Numbered from the stretch's first letter, positions 1-8,309 are shown. The stretch is 45,863 bases of DNA from Deltaproteobacteria bacterium (GCA_021372415.1 JAJFUM010000208.1:1-45863), one strand, 5' to 3'. A program made the numbers and translations. Notes: generated by a model from the letters alone, not told the origin.

Positions 1-40
1 CGGTATCCCCTGATTACGCCCCGTCGTCCGACTTGAAAAT

Positions 41-117
41 TGGCAGGCCAGGAGGGACTTGAACCCCCAGCATCCGGATTTGGAGTCCGGCGCTCTATCC
101 ATTAGAGCTACTGGCCT
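41..117 (-). tRNA. tRNA-Trp (anticodon CCA)
   Basis: The minus strand folds into a full cloverleaf. Acceptor arm AGGCCAG pairs with CTGGCCT, the anticodon loop carries CCA (plus-strand 81-83), the T loop is TTCAAGT and CCA is encoded at the 3' end. It lies just downstream of rpmG, the place where many proteobacteria have it before secE-nusG; secE would lie beyond the window's left edge. Bases 1-40 hold nothing I can identify. Confidence 0.96.
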
Positions 118-153
118 GTCCGGTTGATCACGGCTGCACCCTATACCCGCACG

Positions 154-303
154 CTACTTCGTTTCGCGGTGCAGCTTATGGGACCGGCAGAACTTGCAGT
201 ACTTCTTCATCTCCAGCCGGTTCTGCATGGTCCGCTTGTTCTTGGTCGTCGTATAATTGCGCTGTTTACAGTCTGTGCAGGCCAAGGTAATGATATTTCT
301 CAT
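154..303 (-). CDS. rpmG: 50S ribosomal protein L33
   Basis: Encodes a 49-residue large-subunit ribosomal protein, the usual length for L33. The translation starts [17 protein letters not shown] and ends [10 protein letters not shown]. Two CxxC pairs (Cys9/Cys12 and Cys36/Cys39) show it is the zinc-binding (C+) form, which suggests growth was not zinc-limited when this copy was selected. It sits between tRNA-Thr(GGT) and tRNA-Trp on the same strand and is probably cotranscribed with the tRNAs. In many relatives a tuf gene separates the tRNA-Thr from rpmG; here only 21 bases do. Confidence 0.95.
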   Translation of the reverse strand: MRNIITLACTDCKQRNYTTTKNKRTMQNRLEMKKYCKFCRSHKLHRETK

Positions 304-324
304 GATAAAATCATCCTACATCAC

Positions 325-400
325 TGGAGCCCACGACCAGGATTGAACTGGTGACCTCATCCTTACCAAGGATGTGCTCTACCGACTGAGCTACGTGGGC
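325..400 (-). tRNA. tRNA-Thr (anticodon GGT)
   Basis: Complete cloverleaf on the minus strand: acceptor GCCCACG/CGTGGGC, anticodon GGT (plus-strand 365-367), T loop TTCAATC and encoded 3' CCA. It is the fourth member of the Thr-Tyr-Gly-Thr cluster, the arrangement that precedes tufB in Escherichia coli. Confidence 0.96.
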
Positions 401-509
401 TGGTTTGCCCTTCAAAAACACCGCCTTCCCGCGGCCAGGAATGCACGCACCAAAACGAACAATTCCCCGTCCCTTGCCGGAGAACCGAAACGCTTTCTAC
501 CGAACATAT

Positions 510-585
510 TGGAGCGGGAAACGGGATTCGAACCCGCGACCCTCAGCTTGGAAGGCTGACGCTCTAGCCACTGAGCTACTCCCGC
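510..585 (-). tRNA. tRNA-Gly (anticodon TCC)
   Basis: Complete cloverleaf on the minus strand: acceptor GCGGGAG/TTCCCGC, anticodon TCC in the loop CTTCCAA, T loop TTCGAAT and encoded 3' CCA. Cotranscribed with the flanking tRNAs. Confidence 0.96.
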
Positions 586-649
586 TTATGATTAAGGATC
601 TGCCGCCGACCGTCCCCCGGACAGCGACTCCCCGCCTCAACTTAACATC

Positions 650-734
650 TGGTGGAGGGGGGAGGATTTGAACCTCCGTAGGCTCCGCCGGCAGATTTAC
701 AGTCTGCTCCCTTTGGCCGCTCGGGAACCCCTCC
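650..734 (-). tRNA. tRNA-Tyr (anticodon GTA)
   Basis: Class II tRNA of 85 nt with a long variable arm, anticodon GTA in the loop CTGTAAA, T loop TTCAAAT and encoded 3' CCA. Acceptor GGAGGGG pairs with CCCCTCC. Confidence 0.96.
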
Positions 735-753
735 ATGGTATCGAATATCTTCC

Positions 754-829
754 TGGAGCTGGCGATGGGACTTGAACCCGCAACCTGCTGATTACAAATC
801 AGCTGCTCTACCGATTGAGCTACGCCAGC
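754..829 (-). tRNA. tRNA-Thr (anticodon TGT)
   Basis: Complete cloverleaf on the minus strand: acceptor GCTGGCG/CGCCAGC, anticodon TGT, T loop TTCAAGT, encoded 3' CCA. It is the first gene of the tRNA operon, about 85 bases downstream of the predicted transcription start. Confidence 0.96.
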
Positions 830-895
830 AATCCTAACTTATCGACTATTCAGGCGATCTGTTAATAAAGAGCAGTCCTGTCCCTCTCGCCCCAT

Positions 896-914
896 TTTCA
901 CGTACTACGTGAAA
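896..914. repeat. Perfect 19-bp palindrome at the tRNA operon start
   Basis: Arms TTTCACGTA and TACGTGAAA flank a single central C. It begins at the predicted +1 position of the tRNA operon promoter. With a one-base centre it is better suited to a dimeric repressor site than to an RNA hairpin. Which protein binds it cannot be told from the sequence. Confidence 0.6.
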
Positions 915-920
915 CGTCAG

Positions 921-949
921 ACACTAATTATAATGTCGGGGTTTGTCAA
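921..949 (-). promoter_or_regulatory. Sigma70-type promoter of the tRNA-rpmG operon
   Basis: On the minus strand a perfect -35 TTGACA (plus 944-949) is followed by exactly 17 bases and a -10 TAGTGT (plus 921-926). The start would fall near 914, about 85 bases before the first tRNA. The -35 box lies only 9 bases from the end of the upstream amrA gene. Confidence 0.7.
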
Positions 950-958
950 GCAAATTTT

Positions 959-1570
959 TCACCTTCTCGGGGCCTCCCCCCGGGATTCCCCCGATCCTCC
1001 TTCCCCGAAGACATCGACCGAAAAGACGAAGATCCGGGTTCCCCTCTCCTGCCAGGCCCGTGGGGGGAGCCCCGCTTTGCCGCAGGTCTCCTCCAAGAAG
1101 GTCCGCCGATCCCAGCGATGCTCCGTGGCAACCTGGGGGAGCAGAAGTCCTGCCTGATAACCGCGGACGATGTAGAGGCCGTGGAGCCCCACCTCGATCT
1201 CCTCCACATCCTGGATCTCCCGGAGGGGGGAGAGGACCGATATCTCGAAAGAAACCTCCCGAAACTCCTCCTGCCCGAGGGGCGCGAACCGCGGATCCCG
1301 GAAGGCGGCCTCCAGGGCCATCTCCCTGACACTCTCGGCCAGTGGCTTGAGGGCCTCGACGTACCCGATGCACCCCCGCAGGCGGCCCCGTTTCTTGAGG
1401 GTCACGAAAACCCCTCGCTTCTGTCTCAAGCGGGACATCTCGGCCGGCACCGGAGGGGCGGCCTCCCCCGTCAGCCGGGCCCCGATGGTGCCCTTGGCCA
1501 GGGCCAGCAGGAAATCCCGTTCCTCGGGACTGAGCCCTTCTTCCTTATCCCGCCCTGCCTGTCCGCTCAT
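959..1570 (-). CDS. amrA: AMMECR1-domain protein (AmmeMemoRadiSam system protein A)
   Basis: Protein of 203 residues matching the AMMECR1 family. The recognisable core runs from the LRGCIGY motif through the FRDPRFAPL segment to the SVLSPLREI region, and the FLEETCGKAGL helix lies near the C-terminus. The family's biochemical function is not firmly known; in bacteria it is paired with MEMO and often a radical SAM enzyme. I chose the ATG at 1570 rather than 1600 because AAAGGA lies 7 bases before it. The gene overlaps the end of the MEMO gene by 26 bases, so the two are translationally coupled. No radical SAM partner is in the window. Confidence 0.88.
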   Translation of the reverse strand: MSGQAGRDKEEGLSPEERDFLLALAKGTIGARLTGEAAPPVPAEMSRLRQKRGVFVTLKKRGRLRGCIGYVEALKPLAESVREMALEAAFRDPRFAPLGQEEFREVSFEISVLSPLREIQDVEEIEVGLHGLYIVRGYQAGLLLPQVATEHRWDRRTFLEETCGKAGLPPRAWQERGTRIFVFSVDVFGEGGSGESRGEAPRR

Positions 1571-2402
1571 GGCCCGTCCTTTCATAGAGAAGGGAAGCAT
1601 ATCCGACGACCCCGCTCCTGTCCCCCGTCACATCCCCCGAATTGGCATACTTCAGAAGCGTCGCCCGGTCGGCACCCAGTCCTCGGGCCGCCATCATGGT
1701 GACCGCCGCGGGGCCTCCGCCGCAGGCCTCGCACAATCCCGCCTCCAACGACTGCAGGAGCCCTTCCGAATCCATCCTTTCCAGGTGGTCCAGCGCCCGC
1801 CGGTCCAGAACCAGGGCCCGTTCGTAAGGATGGTAATGGGAAAGATCGGAACTGCCCACGATCAGGACCCGCCGGTTCCCCACGGCCCGCAGGATCGCCC
1901 CCGCAAGCGCCCGGCAGGTCTCAGTGCCCTGATCCCCCATCATCAGGGGAACGAGGGAGAACGCCCCGAACGCGACCTGGAGGAAGGGAAGCTGGATCTC
2001 CAAGGAGTGTTCCTGGGCGTGGAGATCCGGCGTGTCGGAGACGTCCCTGCCGTTCGCAAGGATCCCCTCGGCCAGCCCTTCATCGATCGGAACCACGCCC
2101 AGGGGAGTTTCAAATCCTCCGCCCGCATAGACCGACACCCCCCTGAAGGGCTGCCTGTGGCTTGGACCGATAAGGATGACCGCGTCGAAGGCGCGGCCCA
2201 TCACCTGGCGGTAGGCATAGGCGGCTACCTGCCCGGAATAGGCGTACCCGGCGTGGGGCACGACCATGCCGACAGGGTCCCCTCCCAAGGGCCCTTCCGG
2301 GATACGGGAGAAATACCCTTCAATCTCCTCCCGGAGCCTGCGGGGATTTCCCGGATACCAACTCCCGGCTATCGCCGATCTTCGCACCCGCGGTACCGTC
2401 AT
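1545..2402 (-). CDS. amrB: MEMO-family protein (AmmeMemoRadiSam system protein B)
   Basis: Protein of 285 residues of the MEMO family, which shares the fold of class III extradiol dioxygenases. His50 in PHAGYAYSG, His82 in GPSH and the Cys of EACGGGP match the metal-site residues reported for human MEMO1 (His49, His81, Cys244). HSLEIQLPFL and SSDLSHY are further family motifs. The start at 2402 gives the usual SAIAGSWYPG N-terminus near residue 9; a GTG at 2453 would add 17 unlikely residues. It follows the cysK-cysS fusion by about 66 bases on the same strand and overlaps amrA, so the three are probably one transcript. Confidence 0.88.
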   Translation of the reverse strand: MTVPRVRRSAIAGSWYPGNPRRLREEIEGYFSRIPEGPLGGDPVGMVVPHAGYAYSGQVAAYAYRQVMGRAFDAVILIGPSHRQPFRGVSVYAGGGFETPLGVVPIDEGLAEGILANGRDVSDTPDLHAQEHSLEIQLPFLQVAFGAFSLVPLMMGDQGTETCRALAGAILRAVGNRRVLIVGSSDLSHYHPYERALVLDRRALDHLERMDSEGLLQSLEAGLCEACGGGPAAVTMMAARGLGADRATLLKYANSGDVTGDRSGVVGYASLLYERTGHERTGRAG

Positions 2403-2468
2403 GGAACCATTCCCGATCCATCGGCCCAACCCTCGACGCCCTGTGCGGGTCACCCCGCCAGGGGAGGG

Positions 2469-4793
2469 TCAGTTCGAAAGGGGGGGCTTCAAACGCCAGA
2501 TCACCCCTCCCGGCGTATCAGAGATTTCGACCCCCATCTCCAGCAGTCTCTGCCGAATCCCGTCCGCATCTTTCCATCGCCCCTGCTTCCGCAGCGCCTG
2601 CCGTTCCGTCAGGAGCCGGCGCGCCTCATCGCCGATCGTCTCCTCTTCGAAGGTCATGATCCCCAAGACCGCATCCAATCCCTTCAGATGATCGAGGACG
2701 CGGTCCCTTTCCTGGCGGGAGAACAGCCCTGCCGACAGGGGCGGGCCGACCTTGCTGACCAACTCGAACAGGGCCGCCAGCGCCCCGGAGATGTTGAAGT
2801 CGTCGTCCATGGCGTTGCAGAACCCCTGTTTCACATCGTAGAGCAACTGGTCCGTATCGGCGTATCCCTCCCCCGGCGTGAAGCGGATCAGCCTCTGGAC
2901 GAATCCGTCCAGTTTCTTCACCGTGTTCCTTGCGGTCTCCAGAGCTCCGTAGGAGAAATTGAGCGGCTTGCGGTAATGGGCGCCCAGGAGAAAGAACCGG
3001 ATCTCCCGGCCGTGGTACCCCCGCGCTTCGAGTTCCTCCAGGGTGACGGCATTGTTGAGGGACCGGGACATCTTTTTCCCGTCCACCATGACCAGTTCCG
3101 TATGGATCCAGTAATTCGCCGGGGCCTTGCCCGTAGCCCCCCGCCCGATGGCCAGCACGTTCTCGCAGTGGGGGAAGATCACGTCCGCCCCGCTGGCATG
3201 GATGTCGAAGGTCTCCCCGAGATACTGCATGGACGTCGCGGCGCACTCCAGATGCCAGCTCGGCCGGACATTGCCCCAACGGGTCTTGAAATAGACCCCG
3301 CTCTTCAGCTCGCTGAGCGTCGAACGCTTGAGGAGCGTGAAATCCACCGGGCTGTCCTTCTCGTAATCGTCCTGATCGACGGTCCGCCCCGGGACGGCGC
3401 GGTGAAGATCGATCTTGGAAAGCTGCCCATAGTCCGCCAGCTTCGAAATGTCGAAATAGACGGACTTCAGTTTTTCATAGGCATACCCCTTCTGAACGAG
3501 CCGTTCCACCAGTTTGGCCATCCCCTCGAAATGATCGCTGGCCCGGGGGTATCCATCGTCCCGCCGGATGTTCAAACGGGTCAGGCCGTCGAGGAAGGCG
3601 GCCGTGCCCTTTCCGGTAAAAGTCTTCAGATCGACGCCGGCCTGCTCGGCCCCCCGGATGGAGCGGTCGGCCAGGTCGATGATGTTCATGACATGGCGTA
3701 CCCGGGCGCCTTGGTACTCCAGGTAGCGGCGGATCATGTCGGAGACCACGTAGCGGCGGAAATTGCCGATGTGGGGGGTTTCATGGACCGTCGGCCCGCA
3801 GGAATGCATCAGGACCTCGTCGGGATGGATCGGTTTGAAGGGGACCTTCTCCCGCTTCATCGTGTCGTACAGACGGAGATTCGACTGGGCCTTGTCGGTA
3901 AACAGATCCGTGCTGAGATACCGCTCGCCTCCGTCCGGGAAGATGGCCACGATGACGCCCGCTTCCATCTCCCGGGCCTTCTGGGCCGCCACATGCATCG
4001 CGGCGCCGGAACTCATTCCCACGAAGAGTCCCTCCTCCCGGGCCAGGCGCCTGGCCATCTCGAAGGCGTCTTCGTCCAGGATGTTGACCTTCTCGTCCAG
4101 GCGGTTCCTGTCAAAGATCCCCGGCCGGTAGGACTCCTTCATGTTCTTAAGCCCCTGGATGCGGTGCTGGAGGTAGGGCTCCACCCCGACGATGCGGATC
4201 GCGGGGTTGCATTCCTTGAGCCTCCGGGAGACCCCCATCGCCGTGCCGCTCGTCCCCAGCGCTATCACGGCCATCGTGATAGTGCCCTCGGTCTGGTCCC
4301 AGATCTCCTTGCCCGTCCCGTGGTAATGGGCCCACACGTTGTCGGCATTGTTGAACTGGTCGGTTCCGAAATACTTCTCCGGATGCTCGCGCATGAGACT
4401 ATAGGCCACTTCGATGGCGCCGTCGGTGCGAAGGTTCGCGGGGGTGAAGATCAACTCCGCTCCCAGAGCCTTGAGGATTCGTTTGCGCTCCTCGCTGGCC
4501 GATTCCGGCATCGTCAGGCAGAGACGATACCCCCTCGCCGCGGCTACCAGGGCCAAGCCGATGCCCGTGTTGCCGCTGGTCGCCTCGAGGATGACCTTGC
4601 CCTTCGTCAGGTCACCGCGTTTTTCGGCCTCGTCGATCATGTAGACGGCCACCCGGTCCTTGATCGACCCGCCGGGATTGAAATATTCCAGCTTGGCGAA
4701 AATCCGCACGGAAGGGTTGGGGTTCAGTCTACGGATCTCCACCAGCGGGGTATGGCCGATGGCCCTTTCAATGCTTGAATAGGTCCTGATCAT
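2469..4793 (-). CDS. Cysteine synthase-cysteinyl-tRNA synthetase fusion protein
   Basis: One 774-residue frame joins two enzymes of cysteine use. Residues 1-303 form a PLP-dependent cysteine synthase: Lys45 in GGSIKDRV binds PLP, TSGNTG (72-77) binds substrate and GTSGTAMG (180-187) binds the PLP phosphate. From about residue 306 a cysteinyl-tRNA synthetase begins almost without a linker: CGPTV with Cys332, HIGN (341-344), WHLECAA with Cys516, FPHCEN with His541 and KMSRS (573-577). The C-terminal DALR/anticodon region survives, including the closing RLLEMGV..DTPGG motif. Odd points: the fourth zinc ligand (Glu) is Val545, the usual DIHGGG reads DIHASG, and KMSKS is KMSRS. It may be a real aminoacyl-tRNA synthetase or a paralog that activates cysteine for another acceptor. 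The fusion is directly visible; its function is inferred. Confidence 0.9.
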   Translation of the reverse strand: MIRTYSSIERAIGHTPLVEIRRLNPNPSVRIFAKLEYFNPGGSIKDRVAVYMIDEAEKRGDLTKGKVILEATSGNTGIGLALVAAARGYRLCLTMPESASEERKRILKALGAELIFTPANLRTDGAIEVAYSLMREHPEKYFGTDQFNNADNVWAHYHGTGKEIWDQTEGTITMAVIALGTSGTAMGVSRRLKECNPAIRIVGVEPYLQHRIQGLKNMKESYRPGIFDRNRLDEKVNILDEDAFEMARRLAREEGLFVGMSSGAAMHVAAQKAREMEAGVIVAIFPDGGERYLSTDLFTDKAQSNLRLYDTMKREKVPFKPIHPDEVLMHSCGPTVHETPHIGNFRRYVVSDMIRRYLEYQGARVRHVMNIIDLADRSIRGAEQAGVDLKTFTGKGTAAFLDGLTRLNIRRDDGYPRASDHFEGMAKLVERLVQKGYAYEKLKSVYFDISKLADYGQLSKIDLHRAVPGRTVDQDDYEKDSPVDFTLLKRSTLSELKSGVYFKTRWGNVRPSWHLECAATSMQYLGETFDIHASGADVIFPHCENVLAIGRGATGKAPANYWIHTELVMVDGKKMSRSLNNAVTLEELEARGYHGREIRFFLLGAHYRKPLNFSYGALETARNTVKKLDGFVQRLIRFTPGEGYADTDQLLYDVKQGFCNAMDDDFNISGALAALFELVSKVGPPLSAGLFSRQERDRVLDHLKGLDAVLGIMTFEEETIGDEARRLLTERQALRKQGRWKDADGIRQRLLEMGVEISDTPGGVIWRLKPPLSN

Positions 4794-4838
4794 GATGATG
4801 AAGGGAGAAACGTGGCACCGTGAAAGGCCCGGGACCGA

Positions 4839-5255
4839 TTACGCATCGAACTCGGGCAAGGCAAGTTTAACGAACTGGACACCCTCATCCCGCAGGGTTT
4901 CTTCTTCACTCTGGGTGGTCGTCCCCCGGATGTTTCGCCGGTCCTCTTCTCCGTGGTGAATCCGGAGGGCGACATCCGCAAACTTATCGCCGACGTCGTC
5001 GAAGTTCTGTCGGATATAGTCCTTCAATTCATTCAAGACTTTCTGTGGGGAGCCCGCGGCCTTCATCCGTTCCCCGACCGGTTGGCTGTCCTTTCCCATG
5101 ATCGTCACCGAGGAGGGCACCATGATGACATCGGTGCCTCCGCACACGGGACAGGCGACGAGCTTCTTGGCCTTCTGTTTCTCAAAGGCCGCCCGGTCCT
5201 TGAACCAGCCCTCGAATTTATGGCCGCGCTGGCATTTTAAATCGTAAATGATCAC
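4839..5255 (-). CDS. DUF1178 family protein
   Basis: Protein of 138 residues with the family's start MIIYDLKCQRGHKFEGWF and a CPVCGG zinc-ribbon-like pair (Cys35/Cys38) that may act with Cys8. The middle is rich in charged residues and contains GERMKAAGSPQKVLNELKDYI, a conserved amphipathic stretch. The function of the family is unknown; the Cys pattern suggests a metal-binding or nucleic-acid-associated protein. It lies 45 bases upstream of the cysK-cysS fusion on the same strand and probably opens that operon. Confidence 0.85.
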   Translation of the reverse strand: MIIYDLKCQRGHKFEGWFKDRAAFEKQKAKKLVACPVCGGTDVIMVPSSVTIMGKDSQPVGERMKAAGSPQKVLNELKDYIRQNFDDVGDKFADVALRIHHGEEDRRNIRGTTTQSEEETLRDEGVQFVKLALPEFDA

Positions 5256-5411
5256 AGATCCTCTCCAGAATGATCTTATTAATTATTATCATGACGGCTT
5301 CCAAAACACAACAGGACTTTACACCCCCGGAGGCCCGGCGGAACTGGTTCCTGCGAGTCCCTGAAAATAATGGTGGACATTTAACGCCGAATTGGTTATG
5401 GTGCGGAATGT

Positions 5412-5488
5412 CGGGATGTGGCCCAGCTTGGTAGGGCACTGCGTTCGGGACGCAGGAGTCGCGCGTTCAAATCGCGCCATCCCGACCA
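5412..5488 (+). tRNA. tRNA-Pro (anticodon CGG)
   Basis: Complete cloverleaf on the plus strand: acceptor CGGGATG/CATCCCG, anticodon stem CTGCG/CGCAG around the loop TTCGGGA (anticodon CGG at 5446-5448), T loop TTCAAAT and encoded 3' CCA. It stands alone, is followed by a pyrimidine-rich run that may help end transcription, and faces the pilC gene tail to tail. Confidence 0.96.
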
Positions 5489-5559
5489 TTTCTTTTCTTC
5501 TTTTATCCGGTCCGGCACCCCTTGGCGGCCGGATGCCCGGCCCCTCGAGGGGATGCCCC

Positions 5560-6768
5560 CTACCCCGCGACCGAGGCCATCTGAAATATCGGCAGGTACA
5601 TGGCAATGATCATCCCGCCGACGATCCCCCCGAGAAAAACCATCATGAAGGGCTCCAGAAGGGCGGTCATTGCGCCGACCGCCGCATCCACCTCGTCGTC
5701 GTAAAAGTCGGCGATCTTGGCCAGCATGGTGTCGAGGGCCCCGGTCGCCTCACCGACGGCGATCATCTGGACCACCATGGGGGGAAAGACCTCCGTCTCC
5801 ACCAGGGGTTCGGCGATCGTCTTGCCCTCGCTGATGCTCTGCCGGGTCTTCATGAGGGCGATCTCGATGATCCTGTTTCCCGCCGTCTTGCTGACGATGC
5901 CGAGCCCTTCCAGGATCGGCACGCCGCTGGCCATCATCGTGGAGAGGGTTCTGGTGAACTTGGCCACGGCCACCTTCTTGAGCAGCGGGCCGAAGACCGG
6001 CGACTTCAGGACGAGGGCGTCGACGGTGAGACGACCCTTCTCGGTCGCATAATACCGTTTGAAGGCGGCAACCAGGACGATCAGGCCGATGACCGCATAG
6101 AGGAAGTAGTTCTGGGTGAACTGGCTGGCGTCCACCAGGAACTGCGTCGGTGCCGGCAGCGACGAGCCCATCCCCTCGAACATCTTCTGGAAGACCGGGA
6201 TGACCTTCAGAAGCAGGACCGATACGACACCGATGGAGATGACCAGGACGCTGATCGGATAGGTCATGGCCCCCTTGACCTTGCTCTTGAGCTTCATCGT
6301 CTTTTCCATATAGGCGGAAAGACGCTGGAGGATCACATCCAGGATCCCGCCGCTCTCGCCCGCCGCCACAAGGTTGACGAAGAGTTCATCGAAGACCTTC
6401 GGATGCTTCTTCAGGGCGTCAGTCAGCGTGGAGCCGCCCTCGATGTCCTCCTTGATGGTCCCGATCACCTTGGCAAAGGTCTTGTTCTGTTCCTGCTTTC
6501 CGAGCAGATCCAGACATTGGATGAGGGGAAGGCCCGCATTGATCATGGTGGCAAAGATCCTGGCGAAGACCACCACGTCCTTCTCCGAGACCTTCTTCTT
6601 GAAAAGGGGGATGTTCTCCAGCAGATCCTTGGGCTTCTTCTTCACACTGATCGAACGGAACCCCTGCCGTCTGAGCTGTCCCCGGACGGCTGCCTCGTCG
6701 GCAGCCTCCGACTCGCCCTTCTTCCTTTCTCCCTTCCTGGTTTCGGCGTCCCACAAGAATATCGGCAT
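5560..6768 (-). CDS. pilC: Type IV pilus / type II secretion inner-membrane platform protein
   Basis: Protein of 402 residues of the GspF/PilC family, the polytopic membrane platform that works with the PilB/PilT or GspE ATPase. Two GspF domains can be seen, the first around FARIFATMINAGLPL..LL and the second around FTRTLSTMMASGVPILEGL. Hydrophobic segments follow each, the last near the C-terminus (FMMVFLGGIVGGMIIAMYL). The start at 6768 (MPIFLWDAETRKG) has GGAAGGAA upstream; the 19 further codons upstream overlap rlmB. It is the last gene of a long housekeeping operon, with no other pilus gene nearby, so I infer its partners lie elsewhere. Confidence 0.92.
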   Translation of the reverse strand: MPIFLWDAETRKGERKKGESEAADEAAVRGQLRRQGFRSISVKKKPKDLLENIPLFKKKVSEKDVVVFARIFATMINAGLPLIQCLDLLGKQEQNKTFAKVIGTIKEDIEGGSTLTDALKKHPKVFDELFVNLVAAGESGGILDVILQRLSAYMEKTMKLKSKVKGAMTYPISVLVISIGVVSVLLLKVIPVFQKMFEGMGSSLPAPTQFLVDASQFTQNYFLYAVIGLIVLVAAFKRYYATEKGRLTVDALVLKSPVFGPLLKKVAVAKFTRTLSTMMASGVPILEGLGIVSKTAGNRIIEIALMKTRQSISEGKTIAEPLVETEVFPPMVVQMIAVGEATGALDTMLAKIADFYDDEVDAAVGAMTALLEPFMMVFLGGIVGGMIIAMYLPIFQMASVAG

Positions 6769-6769
6769 G

Positions 6770-7510
6770 CTAAGTTCCTTCCCCCCAGCTTCGGACAATC
6801 TCATAGAGGATGACTCCCGTGGCAACCGACACGTTCAGGGAGGCCACCCGTCCCCGCATGGGTATGGAAATCAAGAAGTCGCATTTCTTCCGGATCAGCG
6901 GCCGGATCCCCTGTCCCTCGCTCCCCATGACCAGGCCGACGTGTCGCCCGTAGTCAGGACCACAGATGCCCTGGGGTGCGTCGGCGTCGGCGCCGTAGAT
7001 CCAGAAACCCCGTTCCTTCAGCTCGTCGATGGTCCGGACGAGATTCGTCACCATCGCCGTCGGCAGCAGATGGACCGCGCCTGCGGAGGCCTTGGCCACC
7101 GCGGCGGTCACCGAAGCGGCCCTGTTTTCCGGGATAATGACCCCGTTGGCGCCGAAGCAATGGGCCGTGCGGATGATGGAACCCAGGTTCTGCGGATCGG
7201 TGACGCTGTCGAGAAGGACGATCAGATGGTAGGGGGATCGGGGATGCCGGTTGGCGACGATTTCATCCAGGCTGGCATAAGCGTGGTCTCGGCAGAGGCC
7301 GACCACCCCCTGATGGACGCGGCGGGGCGCCAGCCTTTCCAGCTCGGCCCGCCCGCCGAACTCGACGGGAATGCCCTGTTCCCGGGCGAGCCGCAGGATC
7401 TTCCGCACCGGTTCCCCGCCCCGTCCCTCGGCCATGACGAGTTTCTCCAGCATGGCAGGCTGGGAGAGGAGGAGTTCCATGAGCGGGTTGATGCCATAAA
7501 CCACCTGCAT
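6770..7510 (-). CDS. rlmB: 23S rRNA (guanosine-2'-O-)-methyltransferase, TrmH/SpoU family
   Basis: Protein of 246 residues: an N-terminal substrate-binding domain (YGINPLMELL to about residue 76) and a SPOUT methyltransferase domain. The three SpoU motifs are clear: NLGSIIRTAHCFGANGVI, LVMGSEGQGIRP and IPMRGRVASLNVSVATGVILYE, the last forming the knotted S-adenosylmethionine site. The family methylates the ribose of a guanosine in 23S rRNA. The start at 7510 is preceded by GGAGGGA. It ends one base before pilC begins. TrmH-family assignment is certain; RlmB rather than another 2'-O-methyltransferase is likely. Confidence 0.9.
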   Translation of the reverse strand: MQVVYGINPLMELLLSQPAMLEKLVMAEGRGGEPVRKILRLAREQGIPVEFGGRAELERLAPRRVHQGVVGLCRDHAYASLDEIVANRHPRSPYHLIVLLDSVTDPQNLGSIIRTAHCFGANGVIIPENRAASVTAAVAKASAGAVHLLPTAMVTNLVRTIDELKERGFWIYGADADAPQGICGPDYGRHVGLVMGSEGQGIRPLIRKKCDFLISIPMRGRVASLNVSVATGVILYEIVRSWGEGT

Positions 7511-7559
7511 GACATCCCTCCAGACCATCGCTGCCCCCGGGACGGGGGATCGAAAGGGC

Positions 7560-8309
7560 CTATCTCCCGTCGCGGAGCGCCAATCCCCGGCTGATTTCAG
7601 CGACGATCCCGTCCGCCTCGACGGCGGGATCTTCTGCCTGGCGGATCGGCCTGCCGACAACCAGATAGTCGGCCCCGTTCCGGATGGCCTCACAGGGCGC
7701 CACGATCCGTTTTTGATCGTCGCCCGCAACGGCCTTGACCCCGCGGATGCCCGGGGTAACGATCCAAAAGTCCTCGCCGCAGGCCTGCCGAATGTCGGCG
7801 GCATCCTCTGCGGAGGCCACGACTCCCGAAACCCCCGCATCCTGGGCCAAACGGGCCAGACCGAGGGCGGTTTCGCGCGTCCCCCGGTTGAATCCAAGCA
7901 TCCCCAGGTCAGAGTCCGACAGACTCGTCAGGACCGTGACCGCCAGGATGACCGGCCGGGGTTTCCCAGAGGTCTCGGCCCGGCGGTGAACGGCGTTGAC
8001 GGTTTCCTGCATCATCGGCCTTCCGCCCAGGGCGTGCAGGTTGAACATCGCCACCCCCAGATCGAAAGCGGCCTCGGCCGCACGGGCCACGGTGTTGGGG
8101 ATGTCGTGAAATTTCAGATCGAGAAAGACCTGCCCCCCGCGGGCGTGGATCTGTTCGACGATCCGCGTCCCGTACCGGACGAAGGACTCCTTGCCGACCT
8201 TGAAAAGGCCGACGTGATCCCACAGCCGATCGACCCAGAGGAGGGCCTCATCGAGCCCCCCGCCCACATCCAAGGCGAAGATCAGTCTCTGCCGGGAGAT
8301 GTCAGTCAA
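7560..8309 (-). CDS. pyrF: Orotidine 5'-phosphate decarboxylase
   Basis: Protein of 249 residues that makes UMP from OMP, the last step of de novo pyrimidine synthesis. The RLIFALDV first strand, the catalytic [13 protein letters not shown] loop and the phosphate-binding TPGIR and YLVVGRPI segments are all present. I favour a TTG start at 8309, overlapping the end of rpoZ and preceded by GAGGAA, because it puts RLIFALDV at the usual distance; the ATG at 8342 has no ribosome-binding site and would add 11 residues. Confidence 0.93.
   Translation of the reverse strand: MTDISRQRLIFALDVGGGLDEALLWVDRLWDHVGLFKVGKESFVRYGTRIVEQIHARGGQVFLDLKFHDIPNTVARAAEAAFDLGVAMFNLHALGGRPMMQETVNAVHRRAETSGKPRPVILAVTVLTSLSDSDLGMLGFNRGTRETALGLARLAQDAGVSGVVASAEDAADIRQACGEDFWIVTPGIRGVKAVAGDDQKRIVAPCEAIRNGADYLVVGRPIRQAEDPAVEADGIVAEISRGLALRDGR

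Noticed and set aside
1347..4778. A 1143-codon open frame on the plus strand
   Set aside because: It is antisense to the MEMO and cysK-cysS genes, which have clear family motifs; high GC content leaves the opposite strand open. Its translation has no recognisable domain.
5278..5297. An AT-rich stretch resembling the shared element (AATTATTATCATGAC)
   Set aside because: It lacks TTTGACT and the dyad, and lies on the strand opposite the nearby DUF1178 gene, so it is probably chance.
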